Assembly (NCBI GenBank): GCA_037389465.1
Contig: JAZARR010000172.1
Coordinates: 3,201,501 to 3,265,500, forward strand
Length of the DNA stretch: 64,000 nucleotides
Origin: Baylisascaris procyonis
Lineage: Eukaryota > Nematoda > Chromadorea > Rhabditida > Ascarididae
Reading direction: 5' to 3'
Numbering within the stretch: the stretch's first letter is position 1; every line of letters begins with the position of its first letter. A program made the position numbers and the translations under genes. This document shows, piece after piece, positions 26,911-38,457 of the stretch. The notes below the pieces were generated by a model. It was not told the origin of the DNA. It worked only from the letters and a program-made list of their open reading frames with translations, and searched no databases.

Positions 26911-29861
26911 GTATAAATATGTGTTTGAAAATTTACATGAATTTATGAAAATTATGTACGTTTTTTTTTCGACGCATGAGAACATATTTAAAGTATAAGA
27001 ATCAATAGAATTGGAACGTTCTATCATCGAAATTTTTCAACATAATTCGTTCATTCTATTACCATATATTTCTTCACGCAAGACGTTCTATCACCGCAAT
27101 TTAGTACTGAATAAAAGATTTTTCATGTAAGCTAATTCCCAGCTTGCTTCAAATTTGGTAATATTGTTGCCATTTTGTTTCCCACTACTTGCTAATCAGG
27201 CGATATTTGCGCCTTTTTTACTCACATTTCATTCTTCCTTATTCTTTCCGTATTTGCAATTAGAATTCATTTGCCCATCAAAAAGTTGAATTCGAATTAT
27301 TTGTGCTATTTCCGATCAGGTATATTTTTTTTAAATATTACAAAATGACTTTTCGTTGATCTTGAGGTTATCCAATTTTCAAAAATAAAGAAAGAAAATA
27401 AAAATCAGTAAAAAATATTTGATTGTTTTTTTGCGAAAATTTTCCGCCACCAAATGCCTAATCTTCTGCCATTTACAATCAACTTCAATGCTTCAAATTT
27501 CAATTACGAGCGATGTGATAAAGATATCCCACTAATAATGCCTTAAAGTAGTCAATTTTTATTGAAAATTTTTCAAATTTTTCAAATTTATTTTCAATAG
27601 TGCAAAAAAAAACTATCGTTTATGCGCCAAATATTAGATCGCTATGGTTAGATCTATTCAAAATGAAATTTTAGAACAAATAAAAATCTCTTTAGATAGA
27701 GATAATTCATTATCATTCAGCATAATTCTTAAAAAGACTCTAAAAAAATTAGTTTAAAAATGTCTACTAATTTCTACAACACCAATATAAATCCATAGAA
27801 ATTATGCTTCAACAAAAGAATCTCTTAATAACAATCATATTTATTTATTTTTCGGGTATTTTTATCGTTCTTTTTTTTCTATCGACCGAATCAAATCGAT
27901 TTATACACGGTTTTTAATACCAATAATCAATGAAAATTTTTTTCCGTTACTGAAAATATATTTTAAAAATTTTCAATAAAAATTAATTAGTTTAACGTAT
28001 TACTAACTGATATTTTTATCACATTGCTCGTAATTGAAATTTGAAACACCGAAGATGATTATAAGTGGGAGAAGATTATGCATTTGGCGTTGAAAAATTT
28101 TTTGCATAAAATTCAAATATTTCTGCTGATTTTTATTTTCTTTTCTTGTTTTTGAAAATTGAATAGCCTAAAGATGAACAAAATGTCATTCATTAACATA
28201 AAGAAATAAAATATTCCTTATAAATGGCACAATTAGACGTTTTGAAACAAACGTCATGTTACCGAGTTTGTGCTTTTTCTGAAATATGATTCATAAAAGA
28301 CATATAAGTAGCAAATACAAAAATTCGAAACTAGTATTTTATATAAAAAATATAAAGCGAAATATGTTCTATTATAACGCTTGCAATGAAATTAAAAATT
28401 CATATTTAAGCAGATATTCATATAATTTAATTAGAAAACTTTCGATCTAAAATTTCGATTTTCAATTGCATTCCTACTTATTATATGAGTAATCCGAGTT
28501 TTTCAATTCGACAACCTCTCATAAATTGTTTCATTTTTCTTAATTTTTTAAAAGAAATGAAGAAAGGCAATGATAAAGCGATTGATAGATTTAAGATCGT
28601 TGAAGAATCATCGTTTACGCTTCAAAGAATGGTTGATTTGACCGATCGACAAATTAGGCAACGAGATCGACGAGAAATTTTTTAATTGCCACTCGATAGA
28701 ACACAAATTGAAGAAGTGAACGATATCTCATAAAGTCAAAAAATGAGCTCAATTCTATATCACTTAGAAATTATTCTGTAAATATTGATATATCGTTTCT
28801 ACTGGATCGATACCTAGATTATTTTTGAGTAAAATTCTCATTAATGATTCATCTCTCATAACACAAATGTTTGTGTTATAAATATACTTTTTTAATATTA
28901 TAATATTAATTTTTCTTAATTTTTATATTATAAAGATTACAATGATATTTTTTTATATATTATAATTTTTGATAGTAAAACATTAATCAAAGACCTCAGT
29001 TTTATTTGCTCATGATGACACATTTTATTGATTTCCACTCAAAATATAAGCAATTAGATGCTGTGATGTTGATAAATTGCAAAAGATTTTAGTCAACGTT
29101 ATGTACTTTTGCACGCAAAATATTTTGCTTCCGTTTTTATGAGAATTTCATACACGGAATTGTTCCTTACAAATTATTTTCCTAAGACTAAGATTTTTAA
29201 AATATTGTGATTTCTTGAATAGAAAGTTCTCTTACCCATCAATCATCAATCGTAAACGATTTGCATTGATGAATGATCAATCACCGATAATGACTATAGC
29301 GATTAATAGCTATGAGAAATAGTGAAAAAGTAAATAAAAGAATTTGAAAAAAAATAAAGAATCATTTCATAGATAAGAGGTGAAGAGGAAATGATAGCAT
29401 AAGCAACTGGTGGCAATTCAAGTTGAATAGCTGGTATTATTTCAAGTTGAATAATAATAGAGGATATGCTTAAGTTGAAATAAATTACTGTTTGAAATAG
29501 CTAATAGCTTACACTTGAATTTCAATTTATTATCTTCAATGTTTTGCATAAGGAGCTATAAGCTCGAATATGAATTTTTCGCAAATGTTATAAACGGTTG
29601 TAAATAAAGCTATTTAATCCGCTGTTCATTTGATCGTTTTTTCTATTGAAAAATTTTATATAAATTCTTCTTAGAGTGGAATTCAAACCAAGAGACCGCT
29701 GATGTAATCAAAGAGTGATTAAAATTCGATGCTTATCACATATTTACTGAAATTGATTAATATCCAATCATTATGATATTCCAAATGATTAGAATGTGAA
29801 GTTGAAAACACGAAAACAAGCTTATTTTTGAAATATTGTGATTAGATCGAAAACAAAGACG

Positions 29862-29970
29862 GCGCAGTGCACGATAGTTCAGTGGTATAGCATTACCTCA
29901 GTGGATGAAAGATCACGGGTTCGTAGACATATGTAGACATGCGTGGGTGGTACTTTTGTTGATCATCAAA
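29862..29970 (+). repeat. tRNA-derived SINE-like element, copy 1
   Basis: A Pol III box A-like TAGTTCAGTGG (29874-29884) is followed about 41 bp later by a box B-like core CGGGTTCGT (29915-29923), the spacing of a tRNA. The sequence cannot fold as a working tRNA: the T-loop is disrupted and the 3' acceptor strand is replaced by a small tandem duplication of GTAGACAT. The element ends with TTGATCATCAAA (29959-29970), which also ends copy 2. A head of tRNA type plus a shared 3' motif is the structure of a SINE. Confidence 0.6.
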
Positions 29971-30758
29971 CAATGTTGGGTATATGAATCTGAGCTAGAC
30001 TAAAAAATTTAAGTATAATATAAGGCATTAATCATACATTTAATGATTAGGCAGTTTTAATGGAATATGCCGGATTTCTTATGAGAACAGCTTTGATTGA
30101 TGTCTAGTTTGGTGCTTAACCATATTCCGAACTGGGAAAAGTAGAAAAAAAAGTCGATAAAAAAGAGCAACAAGAACGAAGGAAAAGTCCGTGAAGTAAT
30201 AGCCTAAGCGAATAACTATGTAATAGAAAAGAGTAATAATAATATGGGGGATTCTCAAATAGGAGACATTTATCGGCTCATAAACAATAGATCAGTGAAT
30301 AAAATTTCAGAAAAAATATCACAAATAAAAGAAGGAGACCACAGAGGGTGATGTTCTCTAATAATTCGATGATGATTCAGCCCGAATTTTAAAAATGAAG
30401 GATCGATGAGCCGGTGATATCGATAGGTAGTGGATTCCACATCCACAGGATAGGAAATTGGAAACATTGTAGAGCATTATTTGCATATCAACATTTAATG
30501 ACATAATAATACTTCATATTTACTACAGAAATATTTCTGAGAGGAAATATGAGAAAATCTGAGTGTAATTTTATAACAACGAACCGAGTAAAAAATGAGT
30601 TGATTCTAAATGAAAGACTTTTTGTCTAGTAGTATAATTGTAAAATTACGCGTCTCTCATAATTTCTAGCATTTTTTTACACAGTGAATTAATTGATGCT
30701 GAGAACACCAATTATATGAGAAGTTATTCTACTAGGTTTATAGCAATCAAGCCATAGG

Positions 30759-30817
30759 ATATATGTTGGATGTTTTTGAGTTATTTGGCTCATAACTTAA
30801 AAACATCCAACATATAT
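30759..30817. ncRNA. Near-perfect 26-bp hairpin with a 7-nt loop (miRNA or palindrome candidate)
   Basis: The left arm 30759-30784 and right arm 30792-30817 pair over 26 positions with a single G-T wobble. The loop 30785-30791 is TTGGCTC. A core of the left arm is TGTTGGATGTTTTTGAGTTA. Size and loop suit a pre-miRNA, but the perfect pairing also suits a small palindromic element or recent inverted duplication. It lies 130 bp left of SINE copy 2 and outside any gene I can model. Confidence 0.45.
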
Positions 30818-30944
30818 ATCTATTTCTGCCCTACGTCAGTTCAACTGTGGTGCATGAGTAATGCGCACATAGGAGTGTCGTATAATGTACGCACATGAAC
30901 TGATGAGAGTTCATAACACGAAGTTGATAATGATAAAAATTGAT

Positions 30945-31036
30945 ATACGCAGTAGCTCAGCGGTAGAACACTAGCCAGACAAGCGGGATGTCGCGGGTTC
31001 GTCCCGTCTGCGCACAAGTTCTCATTGATCATCAAA
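30945..31036 (+). repeat. tRNA-derived SINE-like element, copy 2
   Basis: Box A-like TAGCTCAGCGG (30953-30963) and box B-like CGGGTTCGTCCCG (30994-31006). The acceptor arms still pair: TACGCAG against CTGCGCA has one A-C mismatch. The anticodon loop would be CAGACAA, with A at position 33 instead of the invariant U, and the T-loop is two bases short, so it is a tRNA relic and not a tRNA gene. The 3' motif TTGATCATCAAA (31025-31036) is identical to that of copy 1, with 72 bp from box A against 85 bp there. Confidence 0.62.
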
Positions 31037-33964
31037 AACCCTCCACTATCAAGCCACAAATGCTCAGTGAATAGTGAGAATTGATCGGTTTTAGCGACCA
31101 TTTTCCTTGGTGCATATATCTCTATAATATTTTGCAAAAATAATGCAAAATCTATGTATCGGCTGTAATTTTCGTTGATCTCTGGTGAATGATTTTACAA
31201 GGTGTACTCGCCATTTATACTAAATAAATATAGTATTTGCTTTTTTTGCTGTAGTATTTCGCAATATCCCTTCCATTTAGAATTTATAGTTAAAATTTCA
31301 AATTGAAAATAAATGCTTATGTGAGTGTTGCTTGAAAATTTTACTCTTATCAAAATTTTGCGAATGAATTTTATGTCGTTTGTTAAAATTACGCTAAGAG
31401 TTTTAGCTCCATCAGTAAGACTTCAAACGAGAGATTAATATGAGAGTAAAATATATCTCTATAAATTTTGTGAAATGCTTTAACATATAGAATGATTTAA
31501 TTAGGATCTTGCATGAATCAAGTTTTTGCATAATTAACAATCAAATAAGACAAAATTTAGGCCATTGACCATAACAATTAGATGATCCACTATATACAAC
31601 TCAAGCAATACATTGAGAAATTCTTCAAAAATCAAGTAAATAAGCATAAAATTTTTGATAGACAGAAATCAGTAGAAATATTTTTAGCAATAATTGTATC
31701 AACTCGCATTCGTAGCATTTAGATGTTAAGCAATAATTTCAACAAAATTAATTTATTTAGCCATTTATGAGAATGAACTATTCTACTTTCTTGTTTATTC
31801 GTTTGAGTTTCTTTCCCATAGTAAAATATCTATTGGCGCCCATTTAATGCGAGAAGTGAATCGTTTATTGAAGGTTATCAGCGATATTTTTGAATTATTA
31901 ACGATATCGATTTTATTTCGATCAACACAACCTCTATGCAAGCGATACTATTTATTGCCTTGCATTTCATATGCCCTAAGGTTATTAATTGCTGTTCATC
32001 AGAAGAGTTCAATATTTACGTTATCATGCGTCTTCAGCTAACCCTCAACAGCAGGTTCGCTTTTATACGAAATATCCATGAAACATCTCCACCAAGTTGG
32101 ATTCCACTTGCTTTCTTTTCCAATAATTTTTGCTTCATTGTGAATTAATAAATAACACTATGCTTTAAAATGTGTTATAATCCGCCTGTAGATCAGACTT
32201 TCTTTTTTTTTTCATGAAATTTATAATGAAAATATTCCGTATTTAAATAATCTTAAAGCGTAAAAAGAATCTCTCAAGAGTATATAGCACATTTTAGAAC
32301 TGATGTAGCATCATAAAAAGCGGCATTCATTGACTAGCGTTTCATCTTATCATTCAAATTCACTGGGAATATTTATATATGAGCGATATCGTTATGCATT
32401 TCTTTAAAAATGACGTCATTGTAGTATTGCTCATTGCAGTGTGGTTTATCTTTCTATTACAAGTGTGTCTCAAGGGATTTACTGACTTGGCTATTCGCTT
32501 TGAAGTTAAAATAGAAAACAAATCTATTGAGCCTATTTTCGCCTTCTATCCTGTGTCGTATAAAGCTCATATATTTGTTTATTTTCAGCAGTTCTCACCA
32601 ACTCACAGTATTTTGAAAAAAAAAAAAGCTTCAGGTGATATATTCAAAGTTCTATAGCTGAAATAATACGCCCACAAATTTTCTTCCTTATTAAAGCGAT
32701 TTTTCTATTTTTTTTACAAAAAATTTCATTAGTGTTTTTTTTTCGATTTATCAATGCTGAATAATCTCGTTATCGCTAAAATCAATGAATTAATATCACC
32801 ACTATGATCGAAGGATATCACAATCGCGCAGAAATTTTTACTATTTATTTTTTTTAATTGCGAATTTTAGAGAAATAATTCGTAAAAAAAATTTTTTTTG
32901 CCGAATCGGCGCCTTACTATTTCCTATTTTTTTAAGAAGATTATATTTCCTAAAATTAGCACAATTTATCTCAATAGAATGCTAAGTAATTTCATAAATA
33001 TGAATATAAGCGAATAAATTTTCACAAATTTTGTGAAATATTTCTTCATATGAGATGAGATTAATTAAATTCCCAATTGGCGATTCTCGTTTATATGATG
33101 GAAAAGTTCGTCTAAGAAAATGAATTTTTCGTTATGAAGATGCTCTCTTATATTATGCTAGAAAAAATTATGCCAACCTAGAGTGTCCGCTATGATATCC
33201 TCTTCTTTTCCAAAAAAAAAATGGATAATATTGAAATCATCTTCCGAATAAGTAAAACTAGTTGAAGCAGATTAAATATCGAGCATTAAAACCCAAAATT
33301 TAGACAATTTTAGATTCGAAACGGCACACATAATAATATTTAATCAATGAGAAATATACTCTCCTTTTATAATAGTAGTGAATTTCAAGTTTGAAGAAGT
33401 TTTATTTTTCGTATTCAAGCATAAGTTTGAATTAATTTTTACGAAACAGAACAGAAAAATTTTGAGAATTTTTTTCGAAAATTTGTTTCTTCAAACGCAT
33501 CAATTTTTATCAATATCATTCAATAGTGAATCAATGTCGGTTTTTTCTGTTTTTTTTTTTTTTTTTGCATATCGCAGAGGGATAACGTGATTTCTCAGCG
33601 ATGCTTCTCTCTCATTCGGCTAATAAATGCACAAAAAAATCCCAAATATTCTTTGCTATTGATATGAATTAGGCGTTAAGTTCTTCTATTCCTAATTCGT
33701 GTTATTATGTAATAATAATTCCTATCATGATATTCTCACCTTTTGTATCTATATTTGAATAATTATTTGCATTTATAATAAGCACTCCTCTGATTAATTT
33801 TTTTTTATATGCATATTTCACTGCAATAATCTTATTTGCATAGTGAAGTAAATTTCCTTGGGCGTTCACTTATTGGCTTAATCAACCAGGTGTGATAGTG
33901 ATTTGGGATGGGCTCGAAATTTGCTTAGAATGATTGCATGAATGATCGTTCTTTGTAAGGTTTC

Positions 33965-34018
33965 TTATGCGAATATCGATTGAAAATTAAGATTTCGTAT
34001 GCGAATATCGATTGAAAG
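33965..34018. repeat. Two-copy direct repeat
   Basis: The 20-mer TATGCGAATATCGATTGAAA occurs at 33966-33985 and again at 33999-34018, 33 bp apart, with partly similar flanks. Confidence 0.85.
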
Positions 34019-35280
34019 TATGGCAGTCATTCAATATTATTGTTAAAGATAACTTGTGCGAAAAATAAAGTGCTAATGAAATTTTTCTTTCATTAAATAA
34101 TTATTAGTGATCAAACTTATTATCTTAGTGTCAGCAGGAAATTACAACTTGGAGATAAATTAAAAATTTAGAGAAATTTATTATTCCACAAATTCTGGGC
34201 TTTCTCTATTGTCACCGGCAAACGATGAGAAAAAAATTAAAATTAAAATTTTAATGGCTCATTTAGGTGTGATGTAGAAGCTGACATACTAAGAAAGATA
34301 TTTAAGTAAACTTTCGAGTAATCTTAACTTGCATACCTTTCAGATGAGTTCAGGCGTGCTCAGGCGAACAAAATATAGGCATTGCAAATTTAATTGATCA
34401 GCGATTGCTTATAAATTTGCATAATGAAAGCGTTTTCATCCATGATTCACATCCTTGTTTTATTTGATACTCTAATTGGAGCAATACCCGCTAGAAAGTT
34501 GGTGCTAGATTAATGTATATGAAAAATTAGAATAATTTGAATAAATTTTTGAAAAATTACATGATTATTCTGCAATCAAATTTTCTATAACTGAGTAATT
34601 ATTAAATATTTCACCAATAAAATGTTATCTGAACTTATCGAATAAAGATTTTAAATTATTGAATGCATTAATTTACATATATGCATATAACCCAACATGC
34701 GATTTTTTTTCACAAAATTCTTAAGGAATGGATGGATTATTACTGATGAGTCTCCAAAGACTAAATTGCGAAGTGGGGGTCATCGTTGACGCAAAAAGAG
34801 ACTTTCATTTGCAAAAAAAGAAGATTACTTTTCACTCGTAAATTTTACGGCAAAAATTTTCATATATTTTGCCTATTTATTCTCCTAAAATTTACATAAA
34901 TCTTAACTTTTCGCTAATTACTTTCATTATTGATTTCTAAGTAAGTACTATGGCCGTGATATTTGGCTAACCTTTGCAATAATGAATAAATATTCGTATC
35001 AAATATACTCAATTTCTTGCGCCGTTGAAATATATTCAATTCATAGTTGTCAACGAATGAACAAAATATTTTAAACTCTTTTTTTTGCACGAAAATGTGA
35101 TATAGATTGCGAAGTATACTACAACTGAACGGAATTGCTGTTTTTTAGATAACCAATTTAATTCTTTTTATTTATATATCTATTTATTTATTCATTTTAT
35201 TATATTTATTTTCAATTCAATATTTTTAGGTTAATCAATCAATATTTATTTTTGAGTGCATATCAAAAACTTGGTCGATG

Positions 35281-35640
35281 GAAGTTTAAATCTAAAGGCT
35301 GCAGCTATTTGAGATGTCGAAGACTATCTCAGTTGGTGCAACTATACCTCGAGGCTAATTTCTATAGGCTTATCAAATTCTAGTGTTCGAAGTTCACCGC
35401 CAACTCCTCCATGGGGATCACCGTGGTTATCCCCGCCCAGCCGCGAATAATTCCCATAACATAGACGGTAATTTAGTTTCTGAGCTGAATAAAATGCTCG
35501 TTTATTCTTTATAAAAGCAACAACGAATCACATGTATTTAGCTCCGCCCTTGTCAATGCGGCTCCTTCCAGCTACGATTGCATCGTGTGTTGATGCTTAG
35601 CAGTCTCGTATACATGAGTTTCTCGTTAAATTTTATCAAT
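35281..35640. other. GC-rich island, possible transposon or LTR relic
   Basis: This stretch is much richer in G+C than the surrounding 12 kb. It contains a tRNA-like box A (TATCTCAGTTGG, 35325-35336) and a box B-like GTGTTCGAAGTTCAC (35383-35397), a small inverted repeat GGGGAT/ATCCCC near 35414-35435, an AATAAA near 35488 and a TATAAAAG near 35511. The mix of promoter-like and poly(A)-like signals without an open frame could fit a solo LTR or another mobile element. I cannot find its ends or target duplication. Confidence 0.35.
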
Positions 35641-36412
35641 TCGGCTAATCTATTTTTTATTTATATTTTCAATATTTTTATTTGTTCCCTTCCTATAATA
35701 TGAAAAAGAAGTTGACTGACGACGAAATGTTTATTTTCGCTTGGGAAAATTTCCGAAAAAAAATGCATTTCAAATTTCAGAAAAAATTTTTTTTCATTTT
35801 ATTTCGAAAATAATAGGAAGATATAGAAGCTTAGATTCGAAGAATGGTTTTTTCGTTCAATGAGAGCAAAAATTCATTCGGGATCATTTCTAGGTCAATT
35901 TTCGAACATTTACATAAAATACTTTTAAATTTATGTGGAATATTTTCAGATCTCTATAGAATATTTTTAAAGCTTTTTCGTACTACGAATATCTCTTGCA
36001 TTTTCAATGTTTTCGCATTCAAAAATCCCATGTGAATTGAGTTAATTTGATCATACATTCGATCTTCAATGACGACGTTGGTGGTTCATTCGGTTGCATA
36101 ATCTTGAGCCCCTTAATGATATATATTGTCCATCTAGTGACCACAATAGTGGGCAATATTTAATACAATCCAGTCTTCTTATTCCTATATGCTATCGCAT
36201 TTCAAAAACCGCATGCGTCTGGCAAAAGTTTTGAGAGCGATCCCTAGTGACCATCTTCAGGCTTTAAGTGACCACTTTTTGAATTAGCGCTTTCTATGGA
36301 CACTCGTTTATTCATGTGCTCTTAGCGCCTCTTTCCTATTGCGTTTCTCGATTTATTACTCACCCTTAATTAAAAGTTTTTGCGAAGCCATTTCGTACTA
36401 AAAAAGGCAGAC

Positions 36413-36414
<2 letters not shown>

Positions 36415-36496
<82 letters not shown>
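36415..36496. repeat. (TA)n microsatellite
   Basis: About 82 bp of pure TA in the gene-poor interval. Confidence 0.95.
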
Positions 36497-36498
<2 letters not shown>

Positions 36499-37767
36499 AC
36501 GAAGATTGTGCTAATAAAAAGGTGTGTGTTCCTTAATACTGCGGAAGTACCAGTCATACTGTTTAATATATATCAGAAAGCAAAAAGCCATGAAAGAGTT
36601 ATATTCATCAAAGCATTTCTTCAAAACATGATGGAAAATTCCTCATTTATATGCATGAATCAATCAATCAAAATGCATGAACTAGACGTAAATGAATAAA
36701 AAAAAACCATCAAAAATCTATATGCTTCACTTCTTTCTTTTTTTTCAAAAAAGAAAGACCAATTCATTTTTTTTTTATTTAATTCAAAAAAAACAATTCA
36801 AAAAAATCTTTTCAGGCTTTCAAATTTATTTAATATAATTTAAAGAATATTATGACTTCACTGAAAAAAAAATAATTATATTCAATATGCAAATTTTTCA
36901 AAACATTGTTTTATGTAAAATAATTTTATGTAATCGGAGGAAGTATTCTCTCTCTCTCTCAAAAAAATAGCTTTATAGTCATCGTTTATTTTTTTCGATA
37001 ATATTCTCGAATAATGAAGCATATTATTGAGCGATTCGATGAGATGCGCTATTGAAATATGGCCATATTTGGCTAATAATATTGGCGTCGTTCCATTCGT
37101 TTTTCTAGCTTTCCTATAAATTAAAATCGCAATTAAATGGCATCATCTCATTGGGCAAATTTTATCGTTCAATTTCAAATATTTATTCATTACGAATGAC
37201 TCAAATAAGAATAATTTTATATAATTCAACAGTTAGATTTACTATAACGGTAATGGATAGTGGAATAGAATTTGAATATCGGAATTAATTAATCTATTCA
37301 TATCCTATTAAAATTTTTTTATTACTTTTTAAGTGAAGATTTGACAGAAATTTCTTATTTTTTAGTTTAAATTTTAAGAGCGAATTGAAGTGGTATAAAT
37401 ATAAAAATTGGGAGTTATAAAACGGATGGAATGCAAGTTAAAGAAAAAAGGAAACGAGAAGTGCAAAAAAATAAAAAATAAAAATAAAAATTGTGTTATA
37501 AAAGAGAAGGAAAAAAATGTAGAAAGTGAACGCTTGGGAATTAGAAGAAGATGGGAAACATGATTTATGAAAGAGAAAACAGACGAAAAAGAACAAGACC
37601 GAATAATTGTTATTTTATAGAAAAGATAGAAACGTGAGGAATGCTTACCACTGCATAAGTATCGGTTTGCTCTACTTATAGGCGCAATCGCTAATTAAAA
37701 GAGCAGTTCACAACTACATAACTTTTTGAGCAAATGAGTCATTTATTTCAATGAAACTTTTTCAAAA

Positions 37768-37777
37768 AATAAATGAA

Positions 37778-37824
<47 letters not shown>

Positions 37825-37826
37825 AA
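37768..37826. repeat. (AAAT)n microsatellite
   Basis: About 14 units of AAAT. Similar arrays occur at 46416-46490 and, as TTTA, at 59737-59786. Confidence 0.92.
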
Positions 37827-38442
37827 TAGCATTTTTTATATACATGATTTTAAGAGCAAATGAAATATATATGAGATTTTTGAGGACTTTCCGCATACAT
37901 GTTGCCTGAGGTAGTGATAACAAACAAAATTAAGCTCTTATTACTTTTCATTAATTATAGGCACTTTTTAGCATTAGTAATAGTGAAAAAAATATGCGCT
38001 TTTATTATTATTTAGGTAGTCATATTCCTTCAGCGTCGTGAAACCATAAAAACGAAGCATCTATATCAGCATTGATAGCTTTATCAACGAGCTGAAAGAA
38101 AGCAATCAAATTTTTAAAAAAATACCTTCGGTAGGAACAAATCTCAGCATTTTTCATTATATTTTTTATTGATTCTATTTATTACATTTATTTGCAAATG
38201 AGCAATATTTAATAATTTTTATCATTTAATTTTTTTGCCTTGTCTAGAACATATGCATATTTTTTTATTATTTATATCATCGTTGTTTTATAAATAGTAT
38301 TTTGTGATTGCGAGGCACTTTTTTTCTTAACCGTATTAGTAGAATCGGAAGTAGGAAGACGTATAAGCTAAGATATGGTTTTTTCGGCATCCGTAAAAAT
38401 TTTTTAGTGCATTTATGAGAAGTGATTTTATTTATTTATTTA

Positions 38443-38457
38443 TTTTTTTTTTTCAGA
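38443..38457 (+). promoter_or_regulatory. Splice acceptor directly before a start codon
   Basis: A run of Ts ending TTTTCAG is followed after one base by the ATG at 38458. It is a near-ideal nematode acceptor placed at the 5' end of a gene, so it is either a spliced-leader trans-splice site or the end of a 5' UTR intron. Confidence 0.55.

Larger units (their letters stand above)
26155..38442. other. Gene-poor interval of 12 kb
   Basis: No exon set with consistent phase was found. The interval holds TA microsatellites (26869-26904, 36415-36496), an AAAT repeat (37768-37826), two SINE-like elements (29.9 and 31.0 kb), a long hairpin (30.76 kb), a GC island (35.3-35.6 kb) and a few short open frames. 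One frame at 28485-28685 (66 codons) has a fairly protein-like end (LTDRQIRQRDRREIF) but no splice partner or homology that I recognise. Confidence 0.5.

Noticed and set aside
30953..31014. Functional tRNA with anticodon GAC
   Set aside because: Base 33 is A instead of U, the T-loop is two bases short, the D-stem is weak, and a relative with the same 3' motif lies 1.1 kb away.
30841..31137. 98-codon minus-strand open frame
   Set aside because: It runs antisense across SINE copy 2, whose Pol III boxes explain the higher GC content.
32379..32657. 92-codon plus-strand open frame with a hydrophobic segment
   Set aside because: It ends in an A-run-encoded poly-Lys and has no homology I recognise. 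Hydrophobic frames are common in T-rich DNA.
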